Source: Pseudidiomarina taiwanensis
Lineage (GTDB): Bacteria > Pseudomonadota > Gammaproteobacteria > Enterobacterales > Alteromonadaceae
DNA length: 64,000 nucleotides
NCBI RefSeq assembly: GCF_003987435.1
Contig: NZ_PIQG01000001.1
Span: forward strand, 744,001 to 808,000
Direction: 5' to 3'
Both the position numbers and the translations under genes were made by a program. Below are positions 8,111 through 18,522 of the stretch, piece after piece. The notes beneath the pieces were generated by a model. It made no database searches, was not told where the DNA came from, and saw only the letters and a list, made by a program, of their open reading frames with translations. The stretch's first letter is position 1. Each line of letters begins with the position of its first letter.

Positions 8111-9241
8111 ATGCCGAATACAGAATTTTCTACCGCACTCGGTAACTGGCAATTATATCGTTACCCCAAACGGCGCAACGAAACCCTACAAGCTTGGGAT
8201 GCGGGGGATCTGTTATTACTTGAGCGCTTGGCGCCGATAATAACCGGTAAATCACCCCGCTCTTGGGTGGTGGTCAATGACCAATGCGGTGCGCTCAGTC
8301 TGCCACTGTGCGCTCTCAAACAAACAGTGTATAGCCTCAACGACTCCTATGTTAGCGATTGCGCCGTAACCGCTAACCTCGAGCACAATCAGATAGCGAC
8401 ACCCGTGCAAGTCCTCGATCCAACCGAGCTCAACCCGGTAACGGCTGAACAGGTTCTGCTTAAAGTTCCGAAAAGCCAGAGCTTGCTGGACTATCAGTTA
8501 CTGCAACTGAGTCAACGTTTGCCCGTTGGCACACCAATTATGATCACCGGTAAGAGTGCGCTTTTTACGCCGAATATGCGCTCACGAGTAGAGCGTTATC
8601 TCACAGAGCCCGAGTATTCTTTGATTCAGCGTAAACATCGAGTGCTGATGGCCAAGTTACGCCGCGACTCGACCGCGGCCAATTTTATCGAAGCATGGCA
8701 ATGTCCGGTTACGCAGCTGCAGTTACAACATTACCCAGGGGTATTTGCGCGCCAACAGCTCGACATTGGTGCTCGCTTTCTGCTCGATCATTTACCCGCG
8801 CCCGGCGCTCGGCATGTGATCGATTTAGGCTGTGGTAATGGTGTGCTTGGGCTTGCGTACGCCAAGCTCTCGCCTGCTTCAGAGGTAACTTGGGTTGACC
8901 AATCAAAATTAGCGCTCGCATCATGTCAGCTTAATATCGAGGCAAACCTGGGCAACTCAGCACAATACCAGACTCAGCTTGATGATTGCTTACAGCACCA
9001 AGCTAGCCAAACTGCCGATTTAATTTTGTGTAATCCACCCTTTCACCAAGAACATGCGGTGACTGAGCATATTGCCCTGCAAATGTTCCGCGATGCGCAT
9101 CGAGTTCTAGAGCGCGGTGGTGTTTTGGTGGTGGTAGCTAATCGCCATCTGCCGTATTATCGACCTTTAAAAGGTTTATTTCGCTCTGTTGCGCAGCTTG
9201 GAGCCCACCCTAAATTCACGATTTACTGCGCAACCAAATAA
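8111..9241 (+). CDS. rlmG: 23S rRNA (guanine-N2) methyltransferase RlmG
   Basis: 376 aa, matching E. coli RlmG (378 aa), which methylates G1835 of 23S rRNA using S-adenosylmethionine. The N-terminal half is a degenerate methyltransferase-like domain (NDQCGALSLPLC, LNDSYVSD, LLKVPKS, all RlmG patterns). The C-terminal half has SAM motif I VIDLGCGNGVLGL (about 236-248) and catalytic NPPF at 308-311, ending with VANRHLPYYRPLK. RsmC is the close relative, but DSYVSD and the LQAWDAGD start favour RlmG. Divergent from the FabH-like gene. Confidence 0.92.
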   Translation: MPNTEFSTALGNWQLYRYPKRRNETLQAWDAGDLLLLERLAPIITGKSPRSWVVVNDQCGALSLPLCALKQTVYSLNDSYVSDCAVTANLEHNQIATPVQVLDPTELNPVTAEQVLLKVPKSQSLLDYQLLQLSQRLPVGTPIMITGKSALFTPNMRSRVERYLTEPEYSLIQRKHRVLMAKLRRDSTAANFIEAWQCPVTQLQLQHYPGVFARQQLDIGARFLLDHLPAPGARHVIDLGCGNGVLGLAYAKLSPASEVTWVDQSKLALASCQLNIEANLGNSAQYQTQLDDCLQHQASQTADLILCNPPFHQEHAVTEHIALQMFRDAHRVLERGGVLVVVANRHLPYYRPLKGLFRSVAQLGAHPKFTIYCATK

Positions 9242-9261
9242 TTGATTACTGGAGGTTTGCA

Positions 9262-9858
9262 ATGGGTTTGACGCGTTATTTTTGCATGGGTGCGATCGCT
9301 GTGTTGAGTTTGCTCTCGTTCTCGACCCACGCCAAAGTGCAACCGGACAATCCCTTTCCAAAAGTAAAATTAGTCACGACGCAAGGCGAGATAGTAGTTG
9401 AGCTAAACCGCTTGCGCGCGCCGTTGACGGTCGATAACTTTCTCCAATATGTTCAAGCCGGTAGTTACAATGGCACCATTTTCCATCGCATCGTTCCGGG
9501 GTTTGTGGTCCAGGGCGGAGGCTATGACGCGCAATTCAGTCCGCGCGATGATTTTGGCCCCATCCCGAATGAATCTGGCAATGGCCTTAAAAACGTTTAC
9601 GGCACGATCGCAATGGCCCGCGAAAACGACCCACATTCTGCAACCCGCCAGTTTTTCTTTAATATGAACGATAACGAAAGCTTAGATCCGGGCAGTCGCT
9701 GGGGGTATACCGTGTTTGGCTGGGTCGTATCGGGCGAAGCAGTGTTAGAAGAAATGGCAAGCCTGAGCACAGCGCCATTTCATCAACCCACCGGCTGGGA
9801 AGATGTGCCCTTAGAGCCGCCAGTGCTTGAGAAAATTGAGATTTTACCGCAACCATGA
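9262..9858 (+). CDS. Cyclophilin-type peptidyl-prolyl cis-trans isomerase, exported
   Basis: 198 aa with a signal peptide (about 1-24, ending STHA-K), so probably periplasmic, like E. coli PpiA. The cyclophilin fold is shown by GEIVVELNRLRAP, the signature YNGTIFHRIVPGFVVQGGG and ATRQFFFNMNDNESLD. The active-site Arg of FHRI is kept. A ribosome site GGAGG lies 6 bp before ATG 9262. The stop overlaps the next gene by ATGA. Confidence 0.9.
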   Translation: MGLTRYFCMGAIAVLSLLSFSTHAKVQPDNPFPKVKLVTTQGEIVVELNRLRAPLTVDNFLQYVQAGSYNGTIFHRIVPGFVVQGGGYDAQFSPRDDFGPIPNESGNGLKNVYGTIAMARENDPHSATRQFFFNMNDNESLDPGSRWGYTVFGWVVSGEAVLEEMASLSTAPFHQPTGWEDVPLEPPVLEKIEILPQP

Positions 9859-11198
9859 GTAAACACTGGCTGGACGATTTAAGCGTCTATCGCGAGCCGC
9901 GCGTTTGGGTCATCTTTACCTTTGGTGTGATCAGTGGTTTTCCATGGGTGGTGATTGGCTCCATGCTCTCGGCTTGGCTGCAAGAAACGGGCGTTGATCG
10001 CGCCAGTATTGGCCTATTCGGCTTAGTCTTTGCCTCCTATTCAATTAACGCCTTATGGTCGCCTGTGATCGATCGGGTCAAACCTTGGCCATTTGCCAAA
10101 GGACTTGGCATGCGGCGCGGCTGGATGGCGATCTGTACCCTCGGTCTACTCCTTTGCACGCTGGTCTTGAGTCAGCTCACACCGGCCTCTGAACTGTGGC
10201 TTATCGCCCTCTGCGCAGTATTCATTGGTTTTTTCTCGGCGACCCAAGATATCGCTATCGATGCCTTTCGGATTGAGTCGTTTGCAGCTCATGAAGCACG
10301 CCTACAATCGGCTGGAGCCGCTATGGCGACCGCGGGTTGGTGGACCGGTTATAGTGGTTTAGGAGTGATTCCGTTTTACCTCGTCGGTGGCGACATGGGC
10401 TGGACTTGGTCACAAGCATACAGCTTAATGACCGGCTTGTTCGTACTGCAGTTACTGTGGCTGCTCAGAGTCAAAGAATCGACCCGCTTTAGTGAAGTCG
10501 CACCACTGACAAGCCAAGAAAGTTTTATCCGCACGCTTTATCAAAGTGTGGTGCAACCGATCGCGGAATTTTTTCAACGCAGTGGCGTCGGTTTTGCCTT
10601 GGCGCTGCTGATATTTATTTTCACCTTTAAAATCGGTGAAGCTTTTTTAGGTCGAATGTCGATCGTTTTCTATAAAGAAATCGGCTTTAGCAACCAAGAC
10701 ATTGCGGTTTACTCAAAGTTTGTGACCTGGTGGGTAACCATCATCTTTGCGGTGCTCGGTAGCTACGTTAACCTGCGCTTAGGTATTGTTCGCGGGCTAC
10801 TTATTGGTGGTATCGCAATGGCCAGCAGTAACCTGATGTTCGCTTGGATCGCGCAAGTCGGCCCGGATACGCAGTTGTTGCTCAGCGCGGTCCTGATTGA
10901 TGGCTTCACCGGAGCTTGGTCAACGGTTGCTTTTGTTGCCTTTATTTCGTTGCTTTGTAGTCGAACCTTTACCGCAACTCAGTACGCCCTGCTCGCCTCC
11001 TTGGGTAACCTCGCCCGCACCATGTTGTCCTCCTACAGCGGCTATGTCGTGGATTGGCTCAACGGTGATTGGAGTCTGTTCTTTATTCTTACCGCGGTGA
11101 TGGTGCTGCCAAGTTTGGTCATCTTGTTGCTGCTCCGTAAGCGCCTTACTCAGCTTGAACAGAACTACCAACAAGCCAGCACGGAGCCTGATCTATGA
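9855..11198 (+). CDS. AmpG-like MFS transporter
   Basis: 447 aa, about 12 hydrophobic segments. It resembles the AmpG group of major facilitator permeases, which import GlcNAc-anhydromuropeptides for wall recycling: motifs FASYSINALWSPVIDR near 57-72 and FFSATQDIAIDAFRIE near 122-137 are typical. The charged loop with GMRRGWM after the second/third helix also fits. It is co-translated with the cyclophilin and the PanE-like gene (4-bp overlaps), which says little about substrate. Other solute specificities are possible. Confidence 0.82.
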   Translation: MSKHWLDDLSVYREPRVWVIFTFGVISGFPWVVIGSMLSAWLQETGVDRASIGLFGLVFASYSINALWSPVIDRVKPWPFAKGLGMRRGWMAICTLGLLLCTLVLSQLTPASELWLIALCAVFIGFFSATQDIAIDAFRIESFAAHEARLQSAGAAMATAGWWTGYSGLGVIPFYLVGGDMGWTWSQAYSLMTGLFVLQLLWLLRVKESTRFSEVAPLTSQESFIRTLYQSVVQPIAEFFQRSGVGFALALLIFIFTFKIGEAFLGRMSIVFYKEIGFSNQDIAVYSKFVTWWVTIIFAVLGSYVNLRLGIVRGLLIGGIAMASSNLMFAWIAQVGPDTQLLLSAVLIDGFTGAWSTVAFVAFISLLCSRTFTATQYALLASLGNLARTMLSSYSGYVVDWLNGDWSLFFILTAVMVLPSLVILLLLRKRLTQLEQNYQQASTEPDL

Positions 11199-12112
11199 GC
11201 TGGTTAATCGTGGGTGAAGGTGCCTTGAGCGGCCTCATCACTGCCGAGATGGCCAGCCAAGGTTTGCCGTACTATGTCAAAACCCGCGGGCAAGCCGCGC
11301 GTCCATTGGCGTATTGCAATCGTCAGCAACAATGGCTGCCAAGCTTTCAGCCAGAGACTTGGCGTGGCGAGCCCGTCAGTACCATTTTTGCGGCAATCAA
11401 AGCCTATCAGGTCAGCGACTTTATCGCCGAGTGGCGCACTTGGGAGGTCAGCACAGTCCCACTTATTTTGAGCTATAACGGGATGTTGCTTGATGAACAG
11501 CAGTTGCTGCCGGATGTCACCGCCCATTTAGTCTGTACCACCGCAGCTGAGCGCATCCGCGCAGATGATTTTGATCGTCTCAGCTACCACGGCAGTGGTC
11601 TGAACAATCTTGGTTGGGCGCTCCCCTCTGCAGCCCGAGCTCACGACAGCGAAGGCCAGCAAGCGGAATTGCTCGCAACTCTCGAGCGCACCTTAGCGCC
11701 GGTGCATTGGGTCGATAATATTCGCCAATTACGTTGGGAAAAACTCGCCATCAACTGCTTGATTAACCCCTTTACGGTGATCTACCGCTGCCGCAATGGT
11801 CGACTCGCTGAGCTGAACCTAGAGCAGCGGCAACAACAATTAGCCGCGGAAATCGTGCTGTTAGCGAGGCAGTTCGGGGTCACCCTCGAACTCGAGAACT
11901 TACTTAAGAAAACCCAATATATTATCGCGCAGACCGCCAGCAATCGCTCCTCAACACTGGTTGATGTGTTAAGCGGCAGACCGACAGAAATGGATTATTT
12001 GACAGGTTTTGTGGTGGCCCAGAGCGAACGGTGCGGGCTTGCCGCACCGCACCATCAGTTACTACTCGAGCAATTTTACCAGAGCCTTACAGCTCCCGCT
12101 GATCCTCAATAA
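11195..12112 (+). CDS. 2-dehydropantoate 2-reductase family protein (PanE/ApbA)
   Basis: 305 aa. Family features: an N-terminal nucleotide-binding loop GEGALSG (usually GxGAxG), the catalytic-lysine segment [19 protein letters not shown] near 190-208, and the C-terminal [20 protein letters not shown] near 253-272. PanE reduces ketopantoate to pantoate with NADPH for pantothenate synthesis. The loop and some spacings are degenerate and the protein is divergent, so another substrate in the same family is possible. The 3' end overlaps convergent ribBA by 26 bp. Confidence 0.8.
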   Translation: MSWLIVGEGALSGLITAEMASQGLPYYVKTRGQAARPLAYCNRQQQWLPSFQPETWRGEPVSTIFAAIKAYQVSDFIAEWRTWEVSTVPLILSYNGMLLDEQQLLPDVTAHLVCTTAAERIRADDFDRLSYHGSGLNNLGWALPSAARAHDSEGQQAELLATLERTLAPVHWVDNIRQLRWEKLAINCLINPFTVIYRCRNGRLAELNLEQRQQQLAAEIVLLARQFGVTLELENLLKKTQYIIAQTASNRSSTLVDVLSGRPTEMDYLTGFVVAQSERCGLAAPHHQLLLEQFYQSLTAPADPQ

Positions 12113-13211
12113 AATCAACCACTTCAAGACCAAAGCCGGAGAGGGCTGAATAGCGTTTCGGCGAACTCATCAAGTTCATTTTATGCACGCCTAAATCCGC
12201 TAAAATTTGCGAGCCAATGCCGACATTACGGGAGGCGTTCGAGGCTTTATTGGTCGGTTTACGTTCGCCCCGATCTTCTTGGGCAAATCCCGTCACCATA
12301 TCAATGATATCTTGCGGTTGTTGCTGCCGCCCGATCACCACTAATACCCCCTCATTTTCGGCGATATATTGCATCGCGTGAGGCAATGGCCAACTCCGTG
12401 TCGCCGCCCGTTCCGTCGCAAACAAGTCGTGAAATTGATCTTGCAGATGAACACGCACATTGGTCACGCTATCTGCGCCGATTTCGCCTTTCACCAGAGC
12501 ATAATGCACTTGAGCATCAATGGTGTCTTGGAACGTGATGAGATCAAACTCACCATACGCAGTGGGCAGTTTACAACGGCCTTTGCGGGCAATGGTTTTT
12601 TCAGTCAGTGCGCGATATTCGATTAAGTCAGCAATGGTGCCCATCTTCAGTCCATGCTGCTGGGCAAATACCTCAAGATCAGGACGCCGCGCCATGGTGC
12701 CATCTTCGTTGAGGATTTCGACGATAACAGCCGCGGGCTCGAATCCTGCTAAGCGCGCCAAGTCACACCCTGCTTCAGTATGCCCGGCACGGTTCAAAAC
12801 CCCACCTGCTTTGGCCTTTAACGGGAAAATATGGCCCGGCATAACTAAATCCGTCGGCTTTGCGTCACGCGCGACTGCAGCTTGCACGGTACGGGCGCGG
12901 TCAGCCGCAGAGATCCCCGTGGTGACCCCTTCTGCCGCCTCGATCGAAACCGTAAAATTGGTCGCGAATGGGGAATGATTTTGGTCAACCATCAAAGGCA
13001 AGCGTAACTGCTTACAGCGCTCTTCGGTCAAGGTTAGACAAATCAAACCACGGCCAAAACGGGCCATAAAGTTGATGGCCTCAGGAGTGATGCATTCGGC
13101 TGCCATGATGAGATCGCCCTCATTTTCACGATCTTCATCATCCATCAGAATCACCATTTTACCCTGACGAATATCTTCGATAATCTCAGCCGCGCTATTG
13201 AGCGTAGTCAC
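12087..13211 (-). CDS. ribBA: 3,4-dihydroxy-2-butanone 4-phosphate synthase with degenerate RibA domain (RibBX type)
   Basis: 374 aa. The N-terminal RibB domain (1-200) is intact: acidic loop [11 protein letters not shown] at 24-34 and [13 protein letters not shown] at 144-156; it converts ribulose 5-phosphate to the four-carbon riboflavin precursor. The C-terminal half (about 205-374) has the GTP cyclohydrolase II fold pattern ([13 protein letters not shown]) but lacks the three zinc-ligand cysteines and the RGxGL segment. So GTP cyclohydrolase activity is not expected; such RibBX proteins are known in Gammaproteobacteria. A separate ribA should exist elsewhere. GTG start overlaps the ribD stop (GTGA). 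Confidence 0.92.
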   Translation of the reverse strand: MTTLNSAAEIIEDIRQGKMVILMDDEDRENEGDLIMAAECITPEAINFMARFGRGLICLTLTEERCKQLRLPLMVDQNHSPFATNFTVSIEAAEGVTTGISAADRARTVQAAVARDAKPTDLVMPGHIFPLKAKAGGVLNRAGHTEAGCDLARLAGFEPAAVIVEILNEDGTMARRPDLEVFAQQHGLKMGTIADLIEYRALTEKTIARKGRCKLPTAYGEFDLITFQDTIDAQVHYALVKGEIGADSVTNVRVHLQDQFHDLFATERAATRSWPLPHAMQYIAENEGVLVVIGRQQQPQDIIDMVTGFAQEDRGERKPTNKASNASRNVGIGSQILADLGVHKMNLMSSPKRYSALSGFGLEVVDFIEDQREL

Positions 13212-14311
13212 GATTCTAGGTCTCCTCTCCCGTTATCGGGAATTGCGATTAGACGGAGGTCAGCTCCGATTAAACGAGTCTCTGTAAACTTAAACTTTGG
13301 GGTTTGCTGTAATTCACTATAATTCGGCAACTGCAGCATGGATTGTGCTTGATGACCCAATACCTGTGGCGCCAGATAAACGATCAATTCATCCGCCCAA
13401 CCTTGTTCGATCAGACGTCCAGCGAGGGTTGCACCACATTCAGTCCAAACAATATTAATTTCGCGACGGGCCAGCTCCTGCCAGAGTGCTTCCAAATCCA
13501 ATCCTTGCCCATCTGCAGCAACACCAAAATGTTCAACATGTTGTGGCCATACCACCTCAGCGTTTGGCTGCAGGGCCTGGTCATGAACTAACAAAATAGG
13601 ACCAGTTTGCGCAAAGAGCGCCGCCTCAGGAGTGAGTTGTAAGCTTCTATCCAACACCACTCGCAACGGTTGCTGCACAGTTTCTGGAGCGCGTGCGGTA
13701 AGCTTGGCTTGGTCGCATAATACGGTTTTTGCCGTACTAAGGACCGCACTGCTGCGTGCCCGAAAACGGTGCACGTCAGCGCGGGCATCCGGCCCGGTAA
13801 GCCACTGACTCTCGCCATTTGCGAGCGCGATGTTGCCGTCCAAACTACTTGCCATCTTAACTTGTAGCCACGGCCGACTGCGGGTCATGCGGCTGACAAA
13901 GCCACGAATAAGCCAGCGTGCTTGCGCTTCACAAACCCCAACCTTGGTTTTGATACCAGCGGCCTCGAGCGCTGCTAAGCCACGCCCGGCAACCTGCGGA
14001 TTCGGATCCACCATAGCCACCACGACTTCCGCAACTTCAGCTTCAATCAGGGCATTTGCACAAGGGGGAGTACGGCCGAAATGGCTACAGGGTTCAAGGG
14101 TCACATAAACCGTCGCACCTTTCGCTGCAGCCCCAGCCTGCTGTAATGCGTGCACTTCAGCGTGTGCCTCACCTGCGCGTCGATGCCAACCTTCACCAAC
14201 AATTTGCTGGTCGCGCACAATCACACAGCCCACCATAGGATTGGGTGCGGCGCTATATTGAGCTTGTGCGGCGAGCGCTAGAGCACGCTCCATGTAGAGT
14301 TTGTCAGTCAT
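13208..14311 (-). CDS. ribD: Bifunctional riboflavin deaminase/reductase RibD
   Basis: 367 aa. The N-terminal cytidine-deaminase-like domain has the zinc site HAEVHAL (near 50) and [14 protein letters not shown] (near 75). The C-terminal reductase domain follows [23 protein letters not shown] and [20 protein letters not shown]. It carries out the second and third steps of riboflavin synthesis from GTP. Start ATG 14311 lies inside the end of nrdR (8-bp overlap); an upstream extension to 14374 is unlikely. Between ribD and ribBA there is no riboflavin synthase gene, unlike the usual gammaproteobacterial order. Confidence 0.94.
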   Translation of the reverse strand: MTDKLYMERALALAAQAQYSAAPNPMVGCVIVRDQQIVGEGWHRRAGEAHAEVHALQQAGAAAKGATVYVTLEPCSHFGRTPPCANALIEAEVAEVVVAMVDPNPQVAGRGLAALEAAGIKTKVGVCEAQARWLIRGFVSRMTRSRPWLQVKMASSLDGNIALANGESQWLTGPDARADVHRFRARSSAVLSTAKTVLCDQAKLTARAPETVQQPLRVVLDRSLQLTPEAALFAQTGPILLVHDQALQPNAEVVWPQHVEHFGVAADGQGLDLEALWQELARREINIVWTECGATLAGRLIEQGWADELIVYLAPQVLGHQAQSMLQLPNYSELQQTPKFKFTETRLIGADLRLIAIPDNGRGDLES

Positions 14312-14753
14312 TAAGTCGGGCAATTTCTTCGCCGAATTCACGAATATCATCAAAGGCGCGATACACGGATGCAAAACGAATGTAAGCGACTTTGTCGAGC
14401 GCTTTTAGGTTTTCCATCACTAGCGCGCCGATTTCTTGCGAGGTCACCTCGCGTTCGCCGGTTGCCCGCAAACTTGATTTGACGTTGTTGATCGCCTGTT
14501 CAGTTGCTTCGATACTCACCGGACGTTTTTCGAGGGCACGGTGCAAACCACTGCGCAGTTTATCTTCGTTGAAAGGCTCGCGGGTGCCATCGGTCTTAAT
14601 CACCCGCGGCATAATCAGTTCAGCGGTTTCAAAGGTAGTAAAACGCTCTTTGCAATCGGTACATTCGCGCCGCCGGCGCACAGAGGCCCCCTCAGCCACG
14701 AGCCGTGAGTCGATGACTTTGGTGTCTTGCATTCCACAAAAGGGACAATGCAT
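14304..14753 (-). CDS. nrdR: Transcriptional repressor NrdR
   Basis: 149 aa, standard length. N-terminal zinc ribbon CPFC ... [12 protein letters not shown] (residues 4-45) followed by an ATP-cone domain (about 49-139; [21 protein letters not shown] starts it). NrdR senses nucleotide state and represses ribonucleotide reductase genes. The start ATG at 14753 is certain because MHCPFCG begins all NrdR proteins. It sits between glyA and ribD on the same strand, the usual gammaproteobacterial arrangement. Confidence 0.96.
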   Translation of the reverse strand: MHCPFCGMQDTKVIDSRLVAEGASVRRRRECTDCKERFTTFETAELIMPRVIKTDGTREPFNEDKLRSGLHRALEKRPVSIEATEQAINNVKSSLRATGEREVTSQEIGALVMENLKALDKVAYIRFASVYRAFDDIREFGEEIARLND

Positions 14754-14787
14754 GGGCCTCTCCTATCCGATTCCAATCAAATCCAGC

Positions 14788-16044
14788 TTAACCGTACACT
14801 GGGAATTGCGCGCACAAGGCTTTCACTTGCTCACGCACACGCTCGACGACGCTTTCGTCGCCCATGTTATCCAGCACATCACAGATCCAGTTCGCCACCT
14901 GCTCTGCTTCCGCAACTTTAAAGCCACGGCGAGTAATTGCCGGTGTTCCTAAGCGCAGGCCCGAAGTCACAAACGGTGAGCGCGGATCATTTGGAACCGA
15001 ATTCTTGTTGACTGTGATATAAGCACGTCCAAGTGCTGCGTCTGCGTCTTTACCGGTAATGTCTTTGTCGATTAAATCAACTAAGAACAAGTGATTTTGA
15101 GTACCACCCGAAACAATCGAGTAGCCACGCTCTTGCATCACTTTAACCATGGCATTGGCATTATCGAGTACTTGCTGCTGATACGCCTTAAAGCTTGGTT
15201 CCATGGCCTCTTTGAAGGCCACTGCTTTGGCGGCAATTACATGACACAACGGCCCACCTTGGCTGCCTGGGAAGACGCCACTGTTGAGCTTCTTGTGCAA
15301 TTCTTCATCATCACGACCCGATAAAATCAAGCCTGAACGCGGGCCTGCCAACGTTTTGTGCGTTGTGGTGGTGACCACATCAGCATATGGCACTGGGTTC
15401 GGATACAAACCTGCGGCAACCAAACCGGCAACGTGCGCCATATCGACCAGTAAATACGCGCCAACTTCATCGGCAATTTCGCGGAATTTTGACCAGTCGA
15501 CGACGCCTGAATAAGCAGAGAAACCAGCGACAATAAGTTTCGGTTTATGAGCACGCGCTAATTCTGCAACTTCAGCGTAATTGATTTCACCTGTGCGCTC
15601 GTCAAGCCCATATTGTACCGCGTTGTAAAGCTTCCCTGAGAAGTTTACCCCCGAACCATGGGTCAAATGACCACCGTCCGCCAAGCTCATCCCAAGCACG
15701 GTATCACCGGCTTTAAGGAGGGCCAAAAATACGGCTGAATTGGCTTGCGAACCAGCATGTGGCTGCACGTTGGCATATTTTGCGCCGAATAGTTGCTTGG
15801 CCCGTTCAATCGCCAAGTCTTCAACCTTATCAACAAACTCACAACCACCGTAGTAACGCTTATGTGGGTAGCCCTCTGCGTATTTATTGGTCAACTGCGA
15901 GCCCTGTGCTTCAAGCACGCGTGGACTGGTATAGTTCTCAGACGCGATCAATTCGATGTGCTCTTCTTGACGCGTCACCTCATCGGTCATCGCTTGCCAC
16001 AATTCAGCATCGTAATCGGCAATGTTCATATCACGCTTTAACAT
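14788..16044 (-). CDS. glyA: Serine hydroxymethyltransferase
   Basis: 418 aa, one residue longer than E. coli GlyA and very similar from its first residues ([11 protein letters not shown]). This PLP enzyme converts serine and tetrahydrofolate to glycine and methylene-THF. The PLP lysine lies in [18 protein letters not shown] (near residue 230), and the folate/substrate region [20 protein letters not shown] is intact. A strong AGGAG site lies 5 bp upstream of ATG 16044. The 136-bp gap to ettA holds divergent promoters; no MetR or PurR box was confidently recognised. Confidence 0.97.
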   Translation of the reverse strand: MLKRDMNIADYDAELWQAMTDEVTRQEEHIELIASENYTSPRVLEAQGSQLTNKYAEGYPHKRYYGGCEFVDKVEDLAIERAKQLFGAKYANVQPHAGSQANSAVFLALLKAGDTVLGMSLADGGHLTHGSGVNFSGKLYNAVQYGLDERTGEINYAEVAELARAHKPKLIVAGFSAYSGVVDWSKFREIADEVGAYLLVDMAHVAGLVAAGLYPNPVPYADVVTTTTHKTLAGPRSGLILSGRDDEELHKKLNSGVFPGSQGGPLCHVIAAKAVAFKEAMEPSFKAYQQQVLDNANAMVKVMQERGYSIVSGGTQNHLFLVDLIDKDITGKDADAALGRAYITVNKNSVPNDPRSPFVTSGLRLGTPAITRRGFKVAEAEQVANWICDVLDNMGDESVVERVREQVKALCAQFPVYG

Positions 16045-16180
16045 CAGGGCTCCTAACTATTTCGAGGGGGGTTTAGGCATAATTTATGTGCGCTAGTTTA
16101 CCAATATACTTGGGTTAGCGCCAACTTAAGGGTTAAAATAACTGCCAAGATCACCCAAGCTTTCAGGAGCAACCAAAAAC

Positions 16181-17848
16181 ATGGCTCAATATATCTATTC
16201 GATGTCACGCGTAAGTAAGGTCGTGCCACCGAAAAAAACCATTCTAAAAGATATTTCGCTATCGTTTTTTCCCGGCGCTAAAATCGGCGTGCTGGGCTTA
16301 AATGGTGCCGGTAAATCTACCCTTTTGCGGATTATGGCTGGGGTCGACAAGGAAATTGACGGTGAAGCCCGCCCACTCGCGGGGATTGAAATCGGCTACC
16401 TACCTCAGGAACCTCAGCTCGACGAGGGTAAAACCGTTCGCGAAGTGGTCGAAGAAGCCGTTAGCGAAGTTAAAGATGCGTTAGCAGAATTAGACCAAGT
16501 CTACGCAGCTTATGCGGATGAAAATGCTGACTTTGATGCCCTTGCGAAAAAACAAGGCGAACTTGAAGCCATTATTCAAGCCAAAGATGGTCACAACTTA
16601 GAGAATATCCTCGAGCGGGCAGCCGATGCCCTGCGCTTACCACCTTGGGATACGCCGATTAAGGTACTCTCAGGGGGAGAGCGTCGCCGGGTCGCCATTT
16701 GTCGCCTGTTACTTAGCAAGCCAGATATGTTGCTCCTTGATGAGCCAACCAACCACTTAGATGCTGAATCAGTCGCTTGGCTGGAACGCTTCTTACACGA
16801 TTATGACGGCACTGTGGTCGCGATTACCCACGACCGTTACTTCCTCGACAATGTAGCTGGCTGGATTCTTGAACTTGACCGTGGCTACGGTATTCCATGG
16901 GAAGGTAACTACTCCTCTTGGTTGGAGCAAAAAGAAAAGCGCTTAGAGCAAGAAGAGCGCTCTGAAAAAGCCCGTCAGCGCAGCATCAAACAAGAGCTTG
17001 AGTGGGTTCGAAGCAATCCGAAGGGGCGCCAAGCCAAGAGTAAAGCGCGGATGGCCCGATTCGAAGAGCTGCAAAACAACGACTATCAAAAGCGTAATGA
17101 AACCAATGAGTTATTCATTCCACCGGGGCCACGCTTAGGGGACAAGGTGCTCGAAGTGAATCACTTGTCGAAAGCCTATGATGGCCGCACCCTGATCAAC
17201 GATTTAAGTTTCACCCTACCTAAAGGTGCGATTGTCGGCATTATCGGTCCAAATGGTGCCGGTAAATCAACCCTATTCCGGATGATCACCGGCAAGGAGC
17301 AACCGGATTCTGGTAGCGTTGAGCTTGGTGAAACTGTCCAGCTCGCAAGTGTTGATCAGTTCCGCGATGATATGGTCGATAGCAACACCGTCTGGCAAGA
17401 AATTTCCGATGGTCAAGACATTCTCAAAATCGGTAATTTTGAAGTGAACAGCCGCGCTTACGTGGGCCGTTTCAACTTCCGTGGCAATGACCAGCAAAAA
17501 CGTATTGGAGAGTTGTCTGGGGGTGAGCGCAACCGAGTTCACCTAGCTAAGCTGTTGAAAGCTGGCGGTAACTTGTTATTGCTCGATGAGCCGACCAACG
17601 ACCTCGATGTTGAGACGCTGCGAGCTCTCGAAGAAGCGTTACTGGAATTCCCCGGTTCGGCCATGGTGATCTCGCACGACCGCTGGTTCCTCGACCGCGT
17701 TGCCACGCACATTCTCGATTATCGTGATGAGGGGCAAGTAAACTTCTACGAAGGAAACTACAGCGATTACGAAGAGTACATGAAGAAAACGTTTGGCGAG
17801 CAAGCGATGGAACCACATCGCACCCGCTACAAGCCAATCGGAGTTTAA
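16181..17848 (+). CDS. ettA: Energy-dependent translational throttle protein EttA
   Basis: 555-aa ABC-F protein with two ATPase domains in one chain and no membrane segments. First domain: Walker A GLNGAGKST, signature LSGGERRR, Walker B LLLDEPTNHLD. Linker with the charged arm helices (EQKEKRLEQEERSEK). Second domain: GPNGAGKST, LSGGERNR, LLLDEPTNDLD. E. coli EttA is also 555 aa and binds the ribosomal E site to gate elongation according to ADP/ATP. The N-terminus YSMSRVSKVVPPKK is diagnostic. Ribosome site AGGAG 9 bp upstream. Confidence 0.97.
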   Translation: MAQYIYSMSRVSKVVPPKKTILKDISLSFFPGAKIGVLGLNGAGKSTLLRIMAGVDKEIDGEARPLAGIEIGYLPQEPQLDEGKTVREVVEEAVSEVKDALAELDQVYAAYADENADFDALAKKQGELEAIIQAKDGHNLENILERAADALRLPPWDTPIKVLSGGERRRVAICRLLLSKPDMLLLDEPTNHLDAESVAWLERFLHDYDGTVVAITHDRYFLDNVAGWILELDRGYGIPWEGNYSSWLEQKEKRLEQEERSEKARQRSIKQELEWVRSNPKGRQAKSKARMARFEELQNNDYQKRNETNELFIPPGPRLGDKVLEVNHLSKAYDGRTLINDLSFTLPKGAIVGIIGPNGAGKSTLFRMITGKEQPDSGSVELGETVQLASVDQFRDDMVDSNTVWQEISDGQDILKIGNFEVNSRAYVGRFNFRGNDQQKRIGELSGGERNRVHLAKLLKAGGNLLLLDEPTNDLDVETLRALEEALLEFPGSAMVISHDRWFLDRVATHILDYRDEGQVNFYEGNYSDYEEYMKKTFGEQAMEPHRTRYKPIGV

Positions 17849-17853
17849 CTCAA

Positions 17854-17878
17854 ATGCGGCCCTATAATGGGGCCGCAT
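17854..17878. terminator. Hairpin between convergent ettA and psrA-like gene
   Basis: A perfect 9-bp stem, ATGCGGCCC (17854-17862) with GGGCCGCAT (17870-17878), and a 7-base loop, just after the ettA stop and across the end of the convergent TetR gene. Position suggests a bidirectional terminator. The U-tract is poor on both strands, so it may only protect 3' ends. Confidence 0.5.
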
Positions 17879-18494
17879 CCACTCCCCCAGCGAGGAATGG
17901 GATCAATCGGTCAACCACCTCATCGGCCGCTAGATGCTCGCCAAAATCAGCTGCTGCAATTTCTCGAAGCGCCGGCCCCGATACTTGGGTAAACACGGTC
18001 GCACCTAACACAAAATGCAACCGCCAGAACATATCAACCGGGCTCAGTTTAGGGTTTGCTTGATGCAATACCGCCATCAGTAACTGCACAATATCGCCAT
18101 AATGCTCAAGAATGTAGCGGCGCAAATGCCCCTGAATTTCAGCATAAGCAAAGCCCAGTAGACTCATAAAAATAGTTGGCCCACCGCGACGGACTTGGCT
18201 GAGACTGCGGAGCGGCTCACGAAAACAATCGAACACCTCGCGCGTACTAAGTTGTGGACGCACCTGCACGGCACTGAGCTGATTTGCCAGCGCCGGCATA
18301 AACACCTCAAGATAACGTGCCATCACCGCTTGGATAAGGGATTTTTTAGAACCAAAATGGTAGTTCACTGAAGCCAAGTTGACATCGGCAGCAGTGGTAA
18401 TTTGGCGCAGCGAAGTTTGCTCATAACCATGCTCGGCAAACAACAGCTCAGCTGCGTTTAAGATTTTATCTTTGGTGCTGATACGCTTTGCCAT
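17862..18494 (-). CDS. TetR family regulator, PsrA-like
   Basis: 210 aa. The N-terminal helix-turn-helix ILNAAELLFAEHGYEQTSLRQ ITTAADVNLASVNYHFGSKK SLIQAV closely follows the pattern of Pseudomonas PsrA, a fatty-acid-responsive regulator of beta-oxidation and sigma-S genes. The C-terminal ligand domain (about 60-210) is helical and variable. ATG 18494 (MAKRIS) is preferred, with GAAGG 10 bp upstream; an in-frame GTG at 18503 is too close to that site. A palindrome of the PsrA-box type lies about 30 bp upstream, suggesting autoregulation. Function as PsrA is inference. Confidence 0.8.
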   Translation of the reverse strand: MAKRISTKDKILNAAELLFAEHGYEQTSLRQITTAADVNLASVNYHFGSKKSLIQAVMARYLEVFMPALANQLSAVQVRPQLSTREVFDCFREPLRSLSQVRRGGPTIFMSLLGFAYAEIQGHLRRYILEHYGDIVQLLMAVLHQANPKLSPVDMFWRLHFVLGATVFTQVSGPALREIAAADFGEHLAADEVVDRLIPFLAGGVDAAPL

Positions 18495-18522
18495 AATCGG
18501 CACACCTTCTCTCGTACTAAAT

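Noticed and set aside
12000..13260. Search for an FMN riboswitch near ribD/ribBA
   Set aside because: Gene junctions overlap and no RFN element pattern was seen upstream.
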